From contig DATELK010000092.1 of the NCBI GenBank assembly GCA_035276685.1, positions 62,001 through 126,000 of the forward strand: a DNA stretch of 64,000 bases, written 5' to 3'. Numbering within the stretch: the first letter of the stretch is position 1; the number at the start of each line of letters is the position of its first letter. Origin of the DNA: JACVRN01 sp035276685 (GTDB lineage: Bacteria > Acidobacteriota > Blastocatellia > Pyrinomonadales > Pyrinomonadaceae). Shown here piece by piece: positions 14,788 to 24,379 of the stretch. Made by a program: the position numbers and the translations under genes. The notes below the pieces were generated by a model. The model was not told the origin of the DNA and ran no database searches. It was given only the letters and a program-made list of their open reading frames with translations.

Positions 14788-17718
14788 TCAGTCGCCTGCG
14801 GCTTGCAGGCGGGCGCGTCCCGGCATGGAGGGCAGCGTGATGCGAAAAGTCGTGCCTCGCCCGGGCGCGCTCTGCACGGCTATATGACCGTCATGCTCCT
14901 GCACTATGCCGTAAGTGACGGCGAGGCCGAGCCCGGTGCCGCGCCCCACGCCTTTCGTGGTAAAGAACGGGTCGTAAATCTTGGCTATGTTTTCGGGCGC
15001 GATGCCTATGCCGTCGTCTATGACCTCCACCTGCGCGTCCGTGTCCATCAGAGAAGTTTTCAGGACAATGCGCCCGCCTTCGGGGATGGCGTCGCGCGCG
15101 TTGAGCAGCAGATTGGTAAAGACCTGTTGCAGCTTTCCGGCGTTGCCGTAAACGCGTGGGAGCCCTTCTGAGTACTCACGCTCAATCTCTATCTGGCTGC
15201 GGCGCAGCTGCGGCTCAAGAAGCTGAAGCGTATCGTCCAGCACTCTATGCAGGTCGACTTCCGTGAACTCTGTGGCGCTGCCCGTGCGAGAGAAGTTCAG
15301 GAGGTTATTGACGATGTTGCTGGCGCGGTCTGCCTGTCGACGAACCTTCTGTAGCAGCGCGTGCTTCGGGTCTGTTTCGGGCAGCATCCCCAGCAGCATC
15401 TGCGTGTAGGAGGAGACGCCCGTCAAAGGGGTGTTGACTTCGTGCGCCACGCCTGCGGCCAGCAGGCCTATCGAAGAGAGCTTCTCGCGCTGCTGCGTCT
15501 GCTCTTCAAGGCGAGCGGTCGTCGTTACGTCTTCGACGACGACGATTGAGCCTGTGCGCTCGGGAGAGCCTATCTGAAGCGGCGCAATCGCTATGTTCAG
15601 CACGAGCGGGCGTCCCTCGCGCGTCGCCGTGTGCATCTTGTAGATGCGTCGCAGCTCAGACACGTTCAGGTGCTCGTGGCCGAGTATCTGCCAGAGCGAC
15701 TCGCCGAAGTCCTCCGCGAAGAGGTCTTCGACGCGGTGGCCCACAGCCTCGTCGCGATTGATGCCGAGCATGTCTTCGAGCGCGGAGTTGCAGCGAGTAA
15801 TACGGCCATTGAGGTCTACGGCCAAGAGGCCGACGTTGACGGACTCAACGATTGACTCGTTGAACTCCTTGAGAAGCTGTAGCTCCTGTGCGCGCTCCTT
15901 CTGCTCCTGATAGAGCAGGCTGTTCTCTATGGCGACCGCCACGTAACCGGAAACGGTGCGAAGAATCTCTACGTCTTCGGACGAGAGAAGCGCTCCGTCC
16001 GCAGAGCGTCCAAGGCCGATGACCGCCACCATTCGGCCGCGCACGACGCACGGCACGTAATAGTGAAGCGCGCGACGCACAAAGCCAGTGGTCTGCGGCA
16101 CAAGGTCAAGGTCGTCGGCCCGCACCACGCCCGTCTCGGCGGAGCGCGTGCGAATCATCTCGCGGAAATCCGGCGGGACAATCATGGTCGGAGAGAGTCC
16201 CACGGCCCGCGCCACTCTGTAGCCCGCCGCGTCGCGGTCGTCTTCTATGAAGATGGCTATGCGCTCAACCGCGAGGACTTGCTGCAAGCGGCTCATGAGC
16301 GCGTCCAGCAGTGGCTCAAGCGTTGTCGTGGCCGAGAGCGTGCGCCCGAAGTCCAGCAGCCCGTTCCTCAAGTCATAACTCTCGCCGTAGAAGAAGCGGT
16401 CAATCCTCTCCTGTATGAAGTTCTTAATCGGCGCGGCAATCATGACGATGACGGCCATGGCGCTCACGGCTATGATGACGCGCAGGGTAATCTCGCCCGG
16501 CGTCAGCGCATCACCGAGCGCGTAAACGCCCGCAGCGTAAACCACGACGCCTATCATCAAGGCGATGGCGAGCGTGGAGAGCGCGTAAGCGGCTGCGCGC
16601 CTGACCACCATATCAACGTCCATCAGGCGATAGCGCACGACGGAGTTGCCGAAGGTCAGAGGGATAAGCGCGAGCGGCAGGATGGCTATGTCTGTCAGCC
16701 ACTCAAGGCCCGTGATGTCGTAGGCGTAGGGAATCGAATAGAGAATCGTGAAGGGCGCAATCGCCAGCGCGGAGCCCCACACGACCCACTTCAACTGCTG
16801 GCGAACGACGGCCGTGTCGCTCTTAACGAACCTGTAGATGATGAGCCCCGCGCCCACCACGAGCGACAGAGCGAAGTGCATGAAGATGGCCCTGTAGCTC
16901 AGCCCGTATGCCGCCTCAGAGAATTTCAGAAAATCGAGGCGCGGGAAGAGCCTGACCACGTACTCGCGCGCATAAAGCATTGCGAGAAAGATAACCAGCA
17001 GGGCGGCTGGCGTGTAGAGCAGCAGGGCAGGCCAGCGTCTCTTCTCGGACAGGTGATAACGCGACGGGTAGAGCGCGCAGAAATGCACGAAGATGGGCGC
17101 GAACAGACACAGGGCGGCGTTATCCAGAAAATCTATAAAGATGTCTAAATCTTCGCCCGTGTGAAGCGGCCTGTAGAAGTGGAAGACGAAGGCCGCGAGG
17201 CAGAGCGTGGCGAAGTGCATCACGAAGGGAGCGCGCCCGCCCTGCTTGAAGAGCACGAAGAAGCCTACGAAGAGATAGATGAGACCTATGATGTTGATGT
17301 AGAGGTCGCGCGAAGTCCAGTCGGGAATATCCTGTAGGTCGTAGAGGTCTGCCTCGTAGTAACGCGTCTCTTCCGGATTGGAGGGGCGGTAGATTTTGTA
17401 GACCAGATGGCCGCCCACGCCAGCCTCTTCCAGATAAACCGCGACCTGCCAGGGCTCCGTCACCTGGTCGAAGTTGTACTCGTCAAGGCTGATGCCCAAG
17501 AGCACGTCGCCGGGAAGAATCTGGGCGCGACCGGCAGCCGACAGGGGGTCTACCGTTTCGGCCACGACGCCGTCTTTGGACTGAGTCCAGAAGACGCCGT
17601 CGGTCGGAGGCGATTTGTGCTTGAGCCGCTGTAGGAAATTGAGCGTGCCGGCAGCAATCAAGAGGGCCGCCACAATCAGCAGCACCCACGTTCTCACTGT
17701 CAGCACGGAGCCTTTCAC
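14788..17718 (-). CDS. Membrane sensor histidine kinase (PDZ-like, 7-8 TM, GAF, PAS)
   Basis: This 976-aa kinase begins with one membrane helix, then an extracytoplasmic PDZ-like segment (GVVAETVDPLSAAGRAQILPGDVLLGI), a multi-helix membrane region (about residues 130-420), a GAF domain (about 450-610), a PAS domain (about 625-740), HisKA with AHEVNTPLTG, and an HATPase domain with NLLLNARDA, DDGIGI and GTGLGL. It is the natural partner of the NtrC-type regulator just downstream on the same strand. The PDZ-like segment suggests that a peptide or envelope protein is sensed. Confidence 0.92.
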   Translation of the reverse strand: MKGSVLTVRTWVLLIVAALLIAAGTLNFLQRLKHKSPPTDGVFWTQSKDGVVAETVDPLSAAGRAQILPGDVLLGISLDEYNFDQVTEPWQVAVYLEEAGVGGHLVYKIYRPSNPEETRYYEADLYDLQDIPDWTSRDLYINIIGLIYLFVGFFVLFKQGGRAPFVMHFATLCLAAFVFHFYRPLHTGEDLDIFIDFLDNAALCLFAPIFVHFCALYPSRYHLSEKRRWPALLLYTPAALLVIFLAMLYAREYVVRLFPRLDFLKFSEAAYGLSYRAIFMHFALSLVVGAGLIIYRFVKSDTAVVRQQLKWVVWGSALAIAPFTILYSIPYAYDITGLEWLTDIAILPLALIPLTFGNSVVRYRLMDVDMVVRRAAAYALSTLAIALMIGVVVYAAGVYALGDALTPGEITLRVIIAVSAMAVIVMIAAPIKNFIQERIDRFFYGESYDLRNGLLDFGRTLSATTTLEPLLDALMSRLQQVLAVERIAIFIEDDRDAAGYRVARAVGLSPTMIVPPDFREMIRTRSAETGVVRADDLDLVPQTTGFVRRALHYYVPCVVRGRMVAVIGLGRSADGALLSSEDVEILRTVSGYVAVAIENSLLYQEQKERAQELQLLKEFNESIVESVNVGLLAVDLNGRITRCNSALEDMLGINRDEAVGHRVEDLFAEDFGESLWQILGHEHLNVSELRRIYKMHTATREGRPLVLNIAIAPLQIGSPERTGSIVVVEDVTTTARLEEQTQQREKLSSIGLLAAGVAHEVNTPLTGVSSYTQMLLGMLPETDPKHALLQKVRRQADRASNIVNNLLNFSRTGSATEFTEVDLHRVLDDTLQLLEPQLRRSQIEIEREYSEGLPRVYGNAGKLQQVFTNLLLNARDAIPEGGRIVLKTSLMDTDAQVEVIDDGIGIAPENIAKIYDPFFTTKGVGRGTGLGLAVTYGIVQEHDGHIAVQSAPGRGTTFRITLPSMPGRARLQAAGD

Positions 17719-17965
17719 AACTTTTCTACCTTCTAGCCTTTAGAGGGCACACTTCAACGTCGGTCTTAATCAAGCAAGAGATGTTCCAGATTCAAGGCCC
17801 AAATCTTTCTCCCTGCGCGCTTTATCTAAAGAGCGCCGCACGGCTGGCATCGCCTTGTGCCCGTGCAACTTCCCGAAAGCCCTGAAGTTATAAAGTGTGA
17901 AGGCCGGGCAGGATTTAAAATCAACGCTTCTCCAAAATCTCGGACACGTCCAAAAACTTGGAGAA

Positions 17966-18060
17966 ACAGCACAGAGGCCAGAGATTAAAGGTCAGAGGCT
18001 AGTAAGTTAAATCTTTCTTTCTACTAGCCTCTGACCCCTAGCCTCTGGCCTCTGTTCTAG
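17966..18060 (-). repeat. Heptad-periodic inverted repeat (AGAGGCY type) in gap 17719-18056
   Basis: Arms of about 40 nt are built of 7-nt words such as AGAGGCC, AGAGGCT and AGGGGTC and are inverted around a short T-rich centre. The right arm begins in the stop codon of the outer-membrane protein gene (TTC TAG on the minus strand). The rest of the gap, 17719-17965, holds no recognisable gene; it should contain the kinase promoter. Confidence 0.75.
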
Positions 18061-19826
18061 AACCTGACTGAGATGCCGCCTCGCAGCGTCCGGCGTGCCG
18101 CGTTGATAATCAGAATAGTCTCGCCGTCTTCGGCGCTCGCCTGAGAATCGAACAGGTTGCGGGCATCAATCACGGCTTCGGCGCGCACGGGCAGGCCGAA
18201 GGTCGGCAGCTCCTGCGTCACCATGATGCTGAGGCTAGGGTCGTAGACAGCCAGCCGCCCTGCAAACGGGTCTACGGCGAAAACGGTCGCCTCGGGGGAG
18301 AAGCGGAAGACCGTGCTGACGCGCGTGCCCGTGGGCAAATCGCCGTTGACCTGTAGAGCCGCCGTCTGGAAGAAGCCGTCCTCGAAAAGCTCTCCGGGGT
18401 TGGTGATGCCTTCTGTAGAGAGGCGCTGGCCGCGCCCGAATGAGTAACCGGCAGAGGCGCTCAGCATCTGGCTGATGCGGCGGGTGTAGACGACGCGTAG
18501 GCCCTTGGCCGCTCCCTCCTGATTGGCGACCCTCAGAAGCGCGTTGCCCTGCCCGTTCTGGAAGGCGTTGAGCGGCACATTCATGAGCCCTACGCCGCGC
18601 CCGGAAGTTGTATCGAAGAAGGCAGTGGCTTCAACCTGCGAGTTGTTGTCCAGAACACGCTCTATGCCGAACTCGAAGCGGCGGCTCTTCTCCATCACGG
18701 CCTGCCCGTCAACGAGCGCGATTGCGCCCGTGCCCGGTTGGCGGAAAAGAACGGGGCCGTCTTCAAACTCGGCCATGCTCTGAATCATGCTCTCCTGCCC
18801 GCCGGGAGCGTAAGCTGCCTTGACTCTCGTGCGTGCGTTGGCGTCGAACTGAAACCCTAAGCGCGGGCTCAGGGCGCTGGACTTGCTCGCGCCGAGGAAG
18901 CGGGAATAATCCAGACCCAGAACTACCACCACGCCGTCTCTGACGACCCACTCGTCCACGGCGCGCACGGAGAACTGGCCGAGCGAGCGCTTGCCGTCTT
19001 CATTAACCGGAAGAATCGTGTTGACGCGAGCGCCGCCCACGGTGACGTTCAGGCGATGAATGTCGTTTATGCGAACGCGCGTAGTAGTCTCAAAGCGTTG
19101 CGGGGCGCTCGGGCTCCCGGCGCTCATCTGGCCCGCGAAGATGAAATCAATGGTGCTCGTGGCCGGAACTGCCAGCGCAAAGTTGACGCCCGTGAAGGAA
19201 GAGTTTTGAGGATTAGCGGAGGAAGCAGCGTAGGCTTCCACGACGCCCTGAATGCGGCCGCGTTCGCTGTCTTCTTCGACAGGCATGTCGAAAACCGTGT
19301 CGTCCGGCAGTCGATTCGCGGCCTCTGCGGCTTCCATGGCATCCTTAACCGTAGAGTCCTCGCCCTCTTCCATCTGGAAGATTGAGCGGCGGCCCTGGTT
19401 GGCGCGCACGCGCCACTTGGCGCTGTCTCGGTCTGCGCGGCGCTCAGGCGCTGTGCGCCCGCCTCCGACCGGCTCAAGGTTAAAACGGTAGCTTAGATAG
19501 TCTGCCGGGCGAACCTGCACGGATGAGAAGAGCGCTTGATTGAAGCCGTTGGCTTCGGCGCGCACGCTGTAGCGGCCGGGCGAGACCTTCGTGGAAAAGT
19601 TTCCGTCCGAGCCGGAGCGCGTCTGCTTGACTATCTCCTGCGCGCCTTCGCGTAGGAGCGTGATGAGAGCGCCTGCGAGCGGGTTTCCCTTGTTGTCGCG
19701 CACTGTGCCCGTGATGGTGCCCAGAGCGCCTGCGGAGCTTCCGAGCCCGAGCGCCTGCGGAGCGCTCGCCACACACAGCGAGGAGAGTGCCAGCAGACTC
19801 AAACCGATGCGCAAAGCTTTTCTCAT
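18057..19826 (-). CDS. Outer-membrane beta-barrel protein with carboxypeptidase-regulatory domain
   Basis: The ATG at 19826 gives a Sec signal peptide (MRKALRIGLSLLALSSLCVA). After it comes a carboxypeptidase-regulatory-like domain (ITGTVRDNKGNPLAGALITL to SVRAEANGF), then about 400 residues rich in amphipathic strands ending GISVRF, with the C-terminal Phe of outer-membrane barrels. It resembles the TonB-dependent receptor-like proteins of Acidobacteria but is short (589 aa) and has no clear plug domain or TonB box. It may be a reduced transporter or a surface protein. The ligand is unknown. Confidence 0.72.
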   Translation of the reverse strand: MRKALRIGLSLLALSSLCVASAPQALGLGSSAGALGTITGTVRDNKGNPLAGALITLLREGAQEIVKQTRSGSDGNFSTKVSPGRYSVRAEANGFNQALFSSVQVRPADYLSYRFNLEPVGGGRTAPERRADRDSAKWRVRANQGRRSIFQMEEGEDSTVKDAMEAAEAANRLPDDTVFDMPVEEDSERGRIQGVVEAYAASSANPQNSSFTGVNFALAVPATSTIDFIFAGQMSAGSPSAPQRFETTTRVRINDIHRLNVTVGGARVNTILPVNEDGKRSLGQFSVRAVDEWVVRDGVVVVLGLDYSRFLGASKSSALSPRLGFQFDANARTRVKAAYAPGGQESMIQSMAEFEDGPVLFRQPGTGAIALVDGQAVMEKSRRFEFGIERVLDNNSQVEATAFFDTTSGRGVGLMNVPLNAFQNGQGNALLRVANQEGAAKGLRVVYTRRISQMLSASAGYSFGRGQRLSTEGITNPGELFEDGFFQTAALQVNGDLPTGTRVSTVFRFSPEATVFAVDPFAGRLAVYDPSLSIMVTQELPTFGLPVRAEAVIDARNLFDSQASAEDGETILIINAARRTLRGGISVRF

Positions 19827-20277
19827 TGTGGCAATACCTCCGATGCGCGGCCTCTCAGCCCGACGGGCGAAAGACGCGCTTTCAAGCAACCGACTTTTTC
19901 AGCGCCACGCATACGAGGAAGGAATCTCTCTCAACTACAAGCCCCGGCTCTTTGAACAGTCTCCGCGCCAAAGCTACAACAGGGAACTCTCTCTTTTCTT
20001 TATAACTTAAGCTAGCGGCTCTCTCTTTTCAGTCAACGTTCTCAGTTTCGATTAACCATAGGCTTCTGCACAGACTAATGCCATGTCTGGGAAGAGCACA
20101 TTTTCCGTCAACTACGTAAAGCATGTCAAGAGAGGCAAATCCCCTTTTGGGCATAGAGATGCTGGAAACTGCGCCTCGCGTTTGCCGCCCCATTTCCGGC
20201 CATGCTAGGATTCACGGGCTAACCAGAGAGAGTTTCACGCATCAAAGGGTGTTTTCCGATAGATTTCCAGTGCTTTT
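19827..20277. other. Intergenic region between divergent genes
   Basis: This 451-bp gap separates the minus-strand barrel gene from the plus-strand peptidase gene and should hold both promoters. The motif CTCTCTCTTTTC occurs twice about 35 bp apart (near 19987 and 20022). No tRNA, ORF with a convincing ribosome binding site, or clear consensus promoter was recognised. Confidence 0.4.
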
Positions 20278-21561
20278 ATGACAGACCAGGTTCAATTCAC
20301 TCGTTTAGACAACGGACTCACAATCGTTTCAGAAAAGATGCCGGGCCTGCGCTCGGCCACACTCGGCATCTGGCTGAGACGAGGCTCGCGCCACGAAACG
20401 GAGGCCGAAAACGGCCTCTGCCACTTTATCGAGCACGCAGTTTTTAAGGGAACCAGCCGCAGGTCTGCCTTGGACATAGCCATAGAGTCAGACCGGCTGG
20501 GCGGAAACCTCGACGCCTTTACCATGCACGAGATGACGGGCTTCACCATGAAGGTCGCAGACCGTGGCGTGGAGAAGGCCTTTGACCTCGTCTCGGACAT
20601 GCTGCTTCGGCCGCGCTTCGAGCGCGCAGACCTTGAGCGCGAGCAGAAGGTCATCATCGAAGAGATGAAGATGGTCGAGGACACGCCGGACGAGTTCCTC
20701 GGCGAGCTTTTCAGCGCCGCCTACTTTCCCGCTCACCCCTTGGGCCGCCCCATAGAAGGCACCGAATCTACCGTCTCATCCTTTACCAGAGAGCGCACGG
20801 CTGACTTTCACGCGCGCGAGTTCGTGCCGCGCAACATGGTCGTTGCCGCCGCCGGAAGCATAGAGCACGAGCAACTCGTAGAGATGGCCGCGAAGGCCTT
20901 CCAGCATCTTAAAGCTGGGGAAGGCTCGGCTGCTGATTCGTCTCAGTACGTGGGAGCGCCGCGTCCCGCCGCTCCCATCATCATCGAGCGCAAGCGCGAG
21001 CTTGAGCAGGCGCATCTTCTGATTGCCTCGCCGTGGACGGACGCCCGCCACGAAGACCGCTTTGCCGCGAGCCTTCTGGCCAATGTGATAGGCGGCACGA
21101 CCAGCAGCCGCCTCTGGCAGTCGATACGCGAAGAGCGCGGGCTGGCCTACTCCGTCGGCGCGGGCGCTTCGAGCTACTCGGACGCGGGCGTCTTTCACAT
21201 CTACGCAGGGACTTCGCCCGAGCAGTTGGACGAAGTGGTTGACCTTTCGCTCGAAGAGCTGCGGCGGGTCGTGCGCGAGAGCGTCAAGGAGGACGAGCTG
21301 AGGCTTGCCAAAGACCAGACCGTCTCTTCAATCCTTCTGGGCCTTGAGTCCTCGAACGTTCGCGTGGGCGCGCTCGCTCGACAGGAGATAATCCACGGCC
21401 GCCGCATCACGCCGGACGAAATCATACGCCGTCTGGAAGAGGTCACGGTCGAGGACATGCACCGCGTCGCGCGAGAGTATTTCAAATCGGAAGCAATGTC
21501 GCTCGCGGCCCTTGGAGACCTCAACGGCTTTAGCGTGGACAGGGCCAGGTTAGAGATATAA
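20278..21561 (+). CDS. M16 family zinc peptidase (processing-peptidase-like)
   Basis: This 427-aa protein has the inverted zinc motif HFIEH (49-53) and a downstream glutamate-rich helix (VIIEEMKMVEDTPDEF) that supplies the third ligand. Domain layout is two M16 halves, the active N-terminal one and a C-terminal one with RLWQSIREERGLAYSVGA, the conserved arginine-tyrosine segment. This is the YmxG/PqqL-type single-chain form. No signal peptide is visible, so it probably acts in the cytoplasm. It is followed by the WalJ-like gene after 33 bp. Confidence 0.93.
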   Translation: MTDQVQFTRLDNGLTIVSEKMPGLRSATLGIWLRRGSRHETEAENGLCHFIEHAVFKGTSRRSALDIAIESDRLGGNLDAFTMHEMTGFTMKVADRGVEKAFDLVSDMLLRPRFERADLEREQKVIIEEMKMVEDTPDEFLGELFSAAYFPAHPLGRPIEGTESTVSSFTRERTADFHAREFVPRNMVVAAAGSIEHEQLVEMAAKAFQHLKAGEGSAADSSQYVGAPRPAAPIIIERKRELEQAHLLIASPWTDARHEDRFAASLLANVIGGTTSSRLWQSIREERGLAYSVGAGASSYSDAGVFHIYAGTSPEQLDEVVDLSLEELRRVVRESVKEDELRLAKDQTVSSILLGLESSNVRVGALARQEIIHGRRITPDEIIRRLEEVTVEDMHRVAREYFKSEAMSLAALGDLNGFSVDRARLEI

Positions 21562-21594
21562 GCTGCTGCTGCCGTCGCCTACTTTTCTTTGTCT

Positions 21595-22419
21595 ATGAGA
21601 TTCACCGTCCTGGGAAGCGGCTCTACTGGGAACGCCGTGCTGATAAGCGCGGGCGAGACTCGTGTGCTGGTTGACGCTGGCCTGAGTGCGCGTGAGACGG
21701 TTCGCAGGCTCGCGCTCGTGGGCGAGGATGCTACGAAGCTTGACGGCGTCATCATCACGCACGAGCACGGCGACCACGCGGGCGGACTCCGAGTGCTCTT
21801 AAAAAGCTTGAGCTGTCCCGTCTACATCTCCGGCCAGACGCGCGAGGCTTACATCAGCGAGCGGCACGGCGTCTCAAACGAAGAGCCGCGAAAGCGCGCC
21901 GATGCCCTGCGCGACCGCGTCGAGCTAATCGAATCGAGCAAGGATTTCAAGATAGGCGCGATTGATTTTCATCCCTTCACGATTCCGCACGACGCCGTCG
22001 ACAATTTCGGATTCACTGCCACGCACGACGGCGTCTGCGTGGCGACACTGATGGACTTCGGCCACATCACGACGCTGATAACGGAGAGGCTCAGGGGCTG
22101 CGCGGGCATCATCATTGAATCCAATCACAGCCGCGACATGCTCAAGGCTTGCTCTGTCTACCCTTGGGACTTGAAGCAGAGAATACTGTCTCGGACGGGC
22201 CATCTCTCGAACGAGGACGTGGCCGAGTGGCTTCGCAGCGGCTTCGACGGCACGGCACGCTTCGTCGTGCTGGCGCATCTTTCACAGCGCGCCAACAATC
22301 CCTTCCTGGCCAAAATCACAGCCGAGACGGCGCTACGCGAGCGCGCCCCGCTCTTCCAGACAGACACGGAGATTGTCCTCTCGCATCCCAAAGAGCCTAC
22401 GCCGTGGATAGAGCTATGA
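21595..22419 (+). CDS. MBL-fold hydrolase, WalJ/YycJ-like
   Basis: This 274-aa metallo-beta-lactamase-fold protein carries LGSGSTGNA near the N-terminus and the metal motif THEHGDHAGG. The N-terminal signature, length and downstream LDFGH-like and LSHLSQ-like segments match the YycJ/WalJ group, which in Firmicutes is linked to DNA end processing. That role is only inferred here. The stop overlaps the start of the lipoprotein gene (ATGA). Confidence 0.85.
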   Translation: MRFTVLGSGSTGNAVLISAGETRVLVDAGLSARETVRRLALVGEDATKLDGVIITHEHGDHAGGLRVLLKSLSCPVYISGQTREAYISERHGVSNEEPRKRADALRDRVELIESSKDFKIGAIDFHPFTIPHDAVDNFGFTATHDGVCVATLMDFGHITTLITERLRGCAGIIIESNHSRDMLKACSVYPWDLKQRILSRTGHLSNEDVAEWLRSGFDGTARFVVLAHLSQRANNPFLAKITAETALRERAPLFQTDTEIVLSHPKEPTPWIEL

Positions 22420-22862
22420 GGCTTCATCTTCTTTTAGCTCTGGCCCTGCTGGCTTTCCTCGCGAGTTGCAGGATGGACGAGCGGCAGAGCGGCATCCCTC
22501 CCGCGGCGCAAGAGGCCATGGACACTCTGACCGAGGACTTCAACGCCGGACGCTTCGACAAGATTTACAGGGAGGCCGCAGAAGAGTGGCGCGGGCGCGT
22601 CACCGAAGAACAGTCTGGTGAGACGTTCCGCACGCTCAAGGAAAGGCTCGGCGCGATACGCGAGCGCGAGTATACGAGCGGGCGGCAGCAGCAGACTCCC
22701 GTCGGCAATCTTCCCCCGGGCTCGCTTGTCCTTCGCTACAACACCAGGTTCGACAAAGCGGAAGGCATGGAGACGCTCACGCTGATAGAGCGCGAGGGTC
22801 GCTACCTGCTCGCGGGTTATTCCGTCAGCTCCAATTTGCTAAAGCCTGCGGGTGACAAGTGA
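22416..22862 (+). CDS. Lipoprotein, DUF4019-like
   Basis: A 148-aa protein with a lipoprotein signal peptide (MRLHLLLALALLAFLASC, lipobox LASC). The mature part, with FNAGRFDKIYREAAEEWRGRVTEE and GMETLTLIEREGRYLLAGY, resembles the small DUF4019 family of steady-state envelope proteins. ATGA overlap couples it to the WalJ-like gene. Its last three codons, GAC AAG TGA, belong to the inverted repeat that follows, so the repeat may have replaced the original C-terminus. Confidence 0.72.
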   Translation: MRLHLLLALALLAFLASCRMDERQSGIPPAAQEAMDTLTEDFNAGRFDKIYREAAEEWRGRVTEEQSGETFRTLKERLGAIREREYTSGRQQQTPVGNLPPGSLVLRYNTRFDKAEGMETLTLIEREGRYLLAGYSVSSNLLKPAGDK

Positions 22863-22963
22863 CAAGAACAGTTTTAAGTTTTGAGTTTTGAGTTTTCAGC
22901 TTCAGAGCTTTTCACTGAAAACTGAAAACTGTAAACTGAAAACTGTTCTTGCTCGTCACTTAT
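22851..22963 (+). repeat. Heptad-periodic inverted repeat (AGTGACA and AGTTTTG types)
   Basis: The left arm consists of two AGTGACA-like words followed by AGTTTTA/AGTTTTG words, and the right arm is its approximate reverse complement, giving arms of about 45 nt around a 15-nt loop. It begins inside the 3' end of the lipoprotein gene and ends shortly before purB. Confidence 0.8.
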
Positions 22964-22990
22964 CAACAAGTAACTCGTCACTGCTTTCTT

Positions 22991-24289
22991 ATGATTGAAC
23001 GATACACCTTGCCCGAGATGGGCGCGCTCTGGTCTGAGCAGAACAAGTTTCAGAAGTGGCTCGACGTGGAGATAGCCGTCTGCGAAGTGCATGCCGAGAT
23101 GGGGACGATTCCGCGCGAGGCCGTCGAAGAGATAAAGGAGCGCGCAGCGTTCACAGTCGAGCGCATACACGAGATAGAGAAGACCACAGACCATGACCTG
23201 ATTGCCTTTACGACTAACCTTGCGGAGTCAATCGGCGAGTCGGCACGCTTCGTTCATTACGGTCTGACCTCTTCGGACGTGGGCGACACGGCGAACGCGC
23301 TGCTCCTGCGCGACGCCTGCGACATACTGCTCGGCCGCGTGGACGCGCTGATGGAAGTCCTGAAGCGTCGCGCCTTCGAGTTCAAGCGCACCCCGCAGGT
23401 AGGGCGCACTCACGGCATACACGCAGAGCCTACATCGTTCGGCCTCACCTTTGCCCTCTGGTTCGACGAGATGCGAAGGAACCGCGAGCGATTAGTGCTT
23501 GCGCGGGAAAGGGTCGCGGTCGGAAAAATCAGCGGGGCAGTCGGAGCCTTCGCCCACCTGGACCCTATTGTGGAAGAGCGCGTCTGCGCGCGTCTTGGCC
23601 TGAAGGCCGCGCCCGTCTCGACACAGGTCATACAGCGCGACACTTATGCGGAATACCTCTGCACGCTGGCCGTCATAGCGTCGTCGCTGGACAAGTTCGC
23701 GCTTCAGGTGCGCCACTGGCAGCGCACGGAAGTGCGAGAGGCGCAGGAGCGCTTCAAGCGCGGGCAGAAGGGCTCAAGCGCCATGCCGCACAAGCGCAAT
23801 CCTATCCTTTCGGAACGCATCTGCGGCATAGCCCGAACCGTGAGGGCCAACAGCATCGTCGGCCTTGAGAACGTCGCGCTCTGGCACGAGCGGGACATCT
23901 CTCACTCTTCCGCAGAGCGCGTGGTGCTGCCCGATTCTTCAATCGCGCTCGATTACATGCTTGAGAAGACGCGCTCCCTGATTGACGGGCTGGTGGTTTA
24001 TCCTGAGAGGATGCTTGAGAATCTGAAAGCCACGCGTGGACTGGTCTTCAGCGGCCAGCTGCTGCTTGCGCTTGCCAGACGGGGCGCGTCGCGCGAGGAC
24101 GCCTATGAATTCGTTCAGCGCAACGCCATGCGCGTCTGGGACGAGGGCGCGGACTTTCACACGCTCATAGCTCAAGACCCTGACATCGGCTCGCTTCTGA
24201 CGAGGGAAGAGATTGACGGCGTCTTCTCGCTAGATACTTACCTGAGGAACGTGGACGCCATCTTTGAGAGAGTTTTCAAAGAGAGCTAA
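22991..24289 (+). CDS. purB: Adenylosuccinate lyase
   Basis: The 432-aa enzyme cleaves SAICAR to AICAR and adenylosuccinate to AMP, releasing fumarate. It has the fumarase-superfamily signature GSSAMPHKRNP, TSSDVGDTA and the histidine-containing GRTHGIHAEP. The ATG at 22991 gives the normal N-terminus MIERYTLPEMG; an earlier in-frame GTG would start inside the repeat. It is near purS but separated from it by a minus-strand gene. Confidence 0.96.
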   Translation: MIERYTLPEMGALWSEQNKFQKWLDVEIAVCEVHAEMGTIPREAVEEIKERAAFTVERIHEIEKTTDHDLIAFTTNLAESIGESARFVHYGLTSSDVGDTANALLLRDACDILLGRVDALMEVLKRRAFEFKRTPQVGRTHGIHAEPTSFGLTFALWFDEMRRNRERLVLARERVAVGKISGAVGAFAHLDPIVEERVCARLGLKAAPVSTQVIQRDTYAEYLCTLAVIASSLDKFALQVRHWQRTEVREAQERFKRGQKGSSAMPHKRNPILSERICGIARTVRANSIVGLENVALWHERDISHSSAERVVLPDSSIALDYMLEKTRSLIDGLVVYPERMLENLKATRGLVFSGQLLLALARRGASREDAYEFVQRNAMRVWDEGADFHTLIAQDPDIGSLLTREEIDGVFSLDTYLRNVDAIFERVFKES

Positions 24290-24291
24290 AA

Positions 24292-24379
24292 TAGAGAAGC
24301 CGCTAAACAACGAAGCAGCACGCAGAGGAGAATCTCTTTCGTGCTGCTTCTTGTTGCTCGGTGGCTTGTCGTTTCTCTA
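24292..24379. terminator. Long inverted repeat between convergent purB and DUF4870 genes
   Basis: Arms of about 30 and 38 nt (ending CGAAGCAGCACG and beginning CGTGCTGCTTC) are inverted around a 17-nt centre. The right arm runs into the stop codon of the minus-strand gene. The position suggests a bidirectional terminator; it resembles the heptad repeats elsewhere but with a less regular period. Confidence 0.6.

Noticed and set aside
16063..17148. 361-codon plus-strand ORF
   Set aside because: It is antisense to the membrane kinase gene, rich in Arg, His and Gly, and has no domain or ribosome binding site; the kinase on the other strand has clear motifs.
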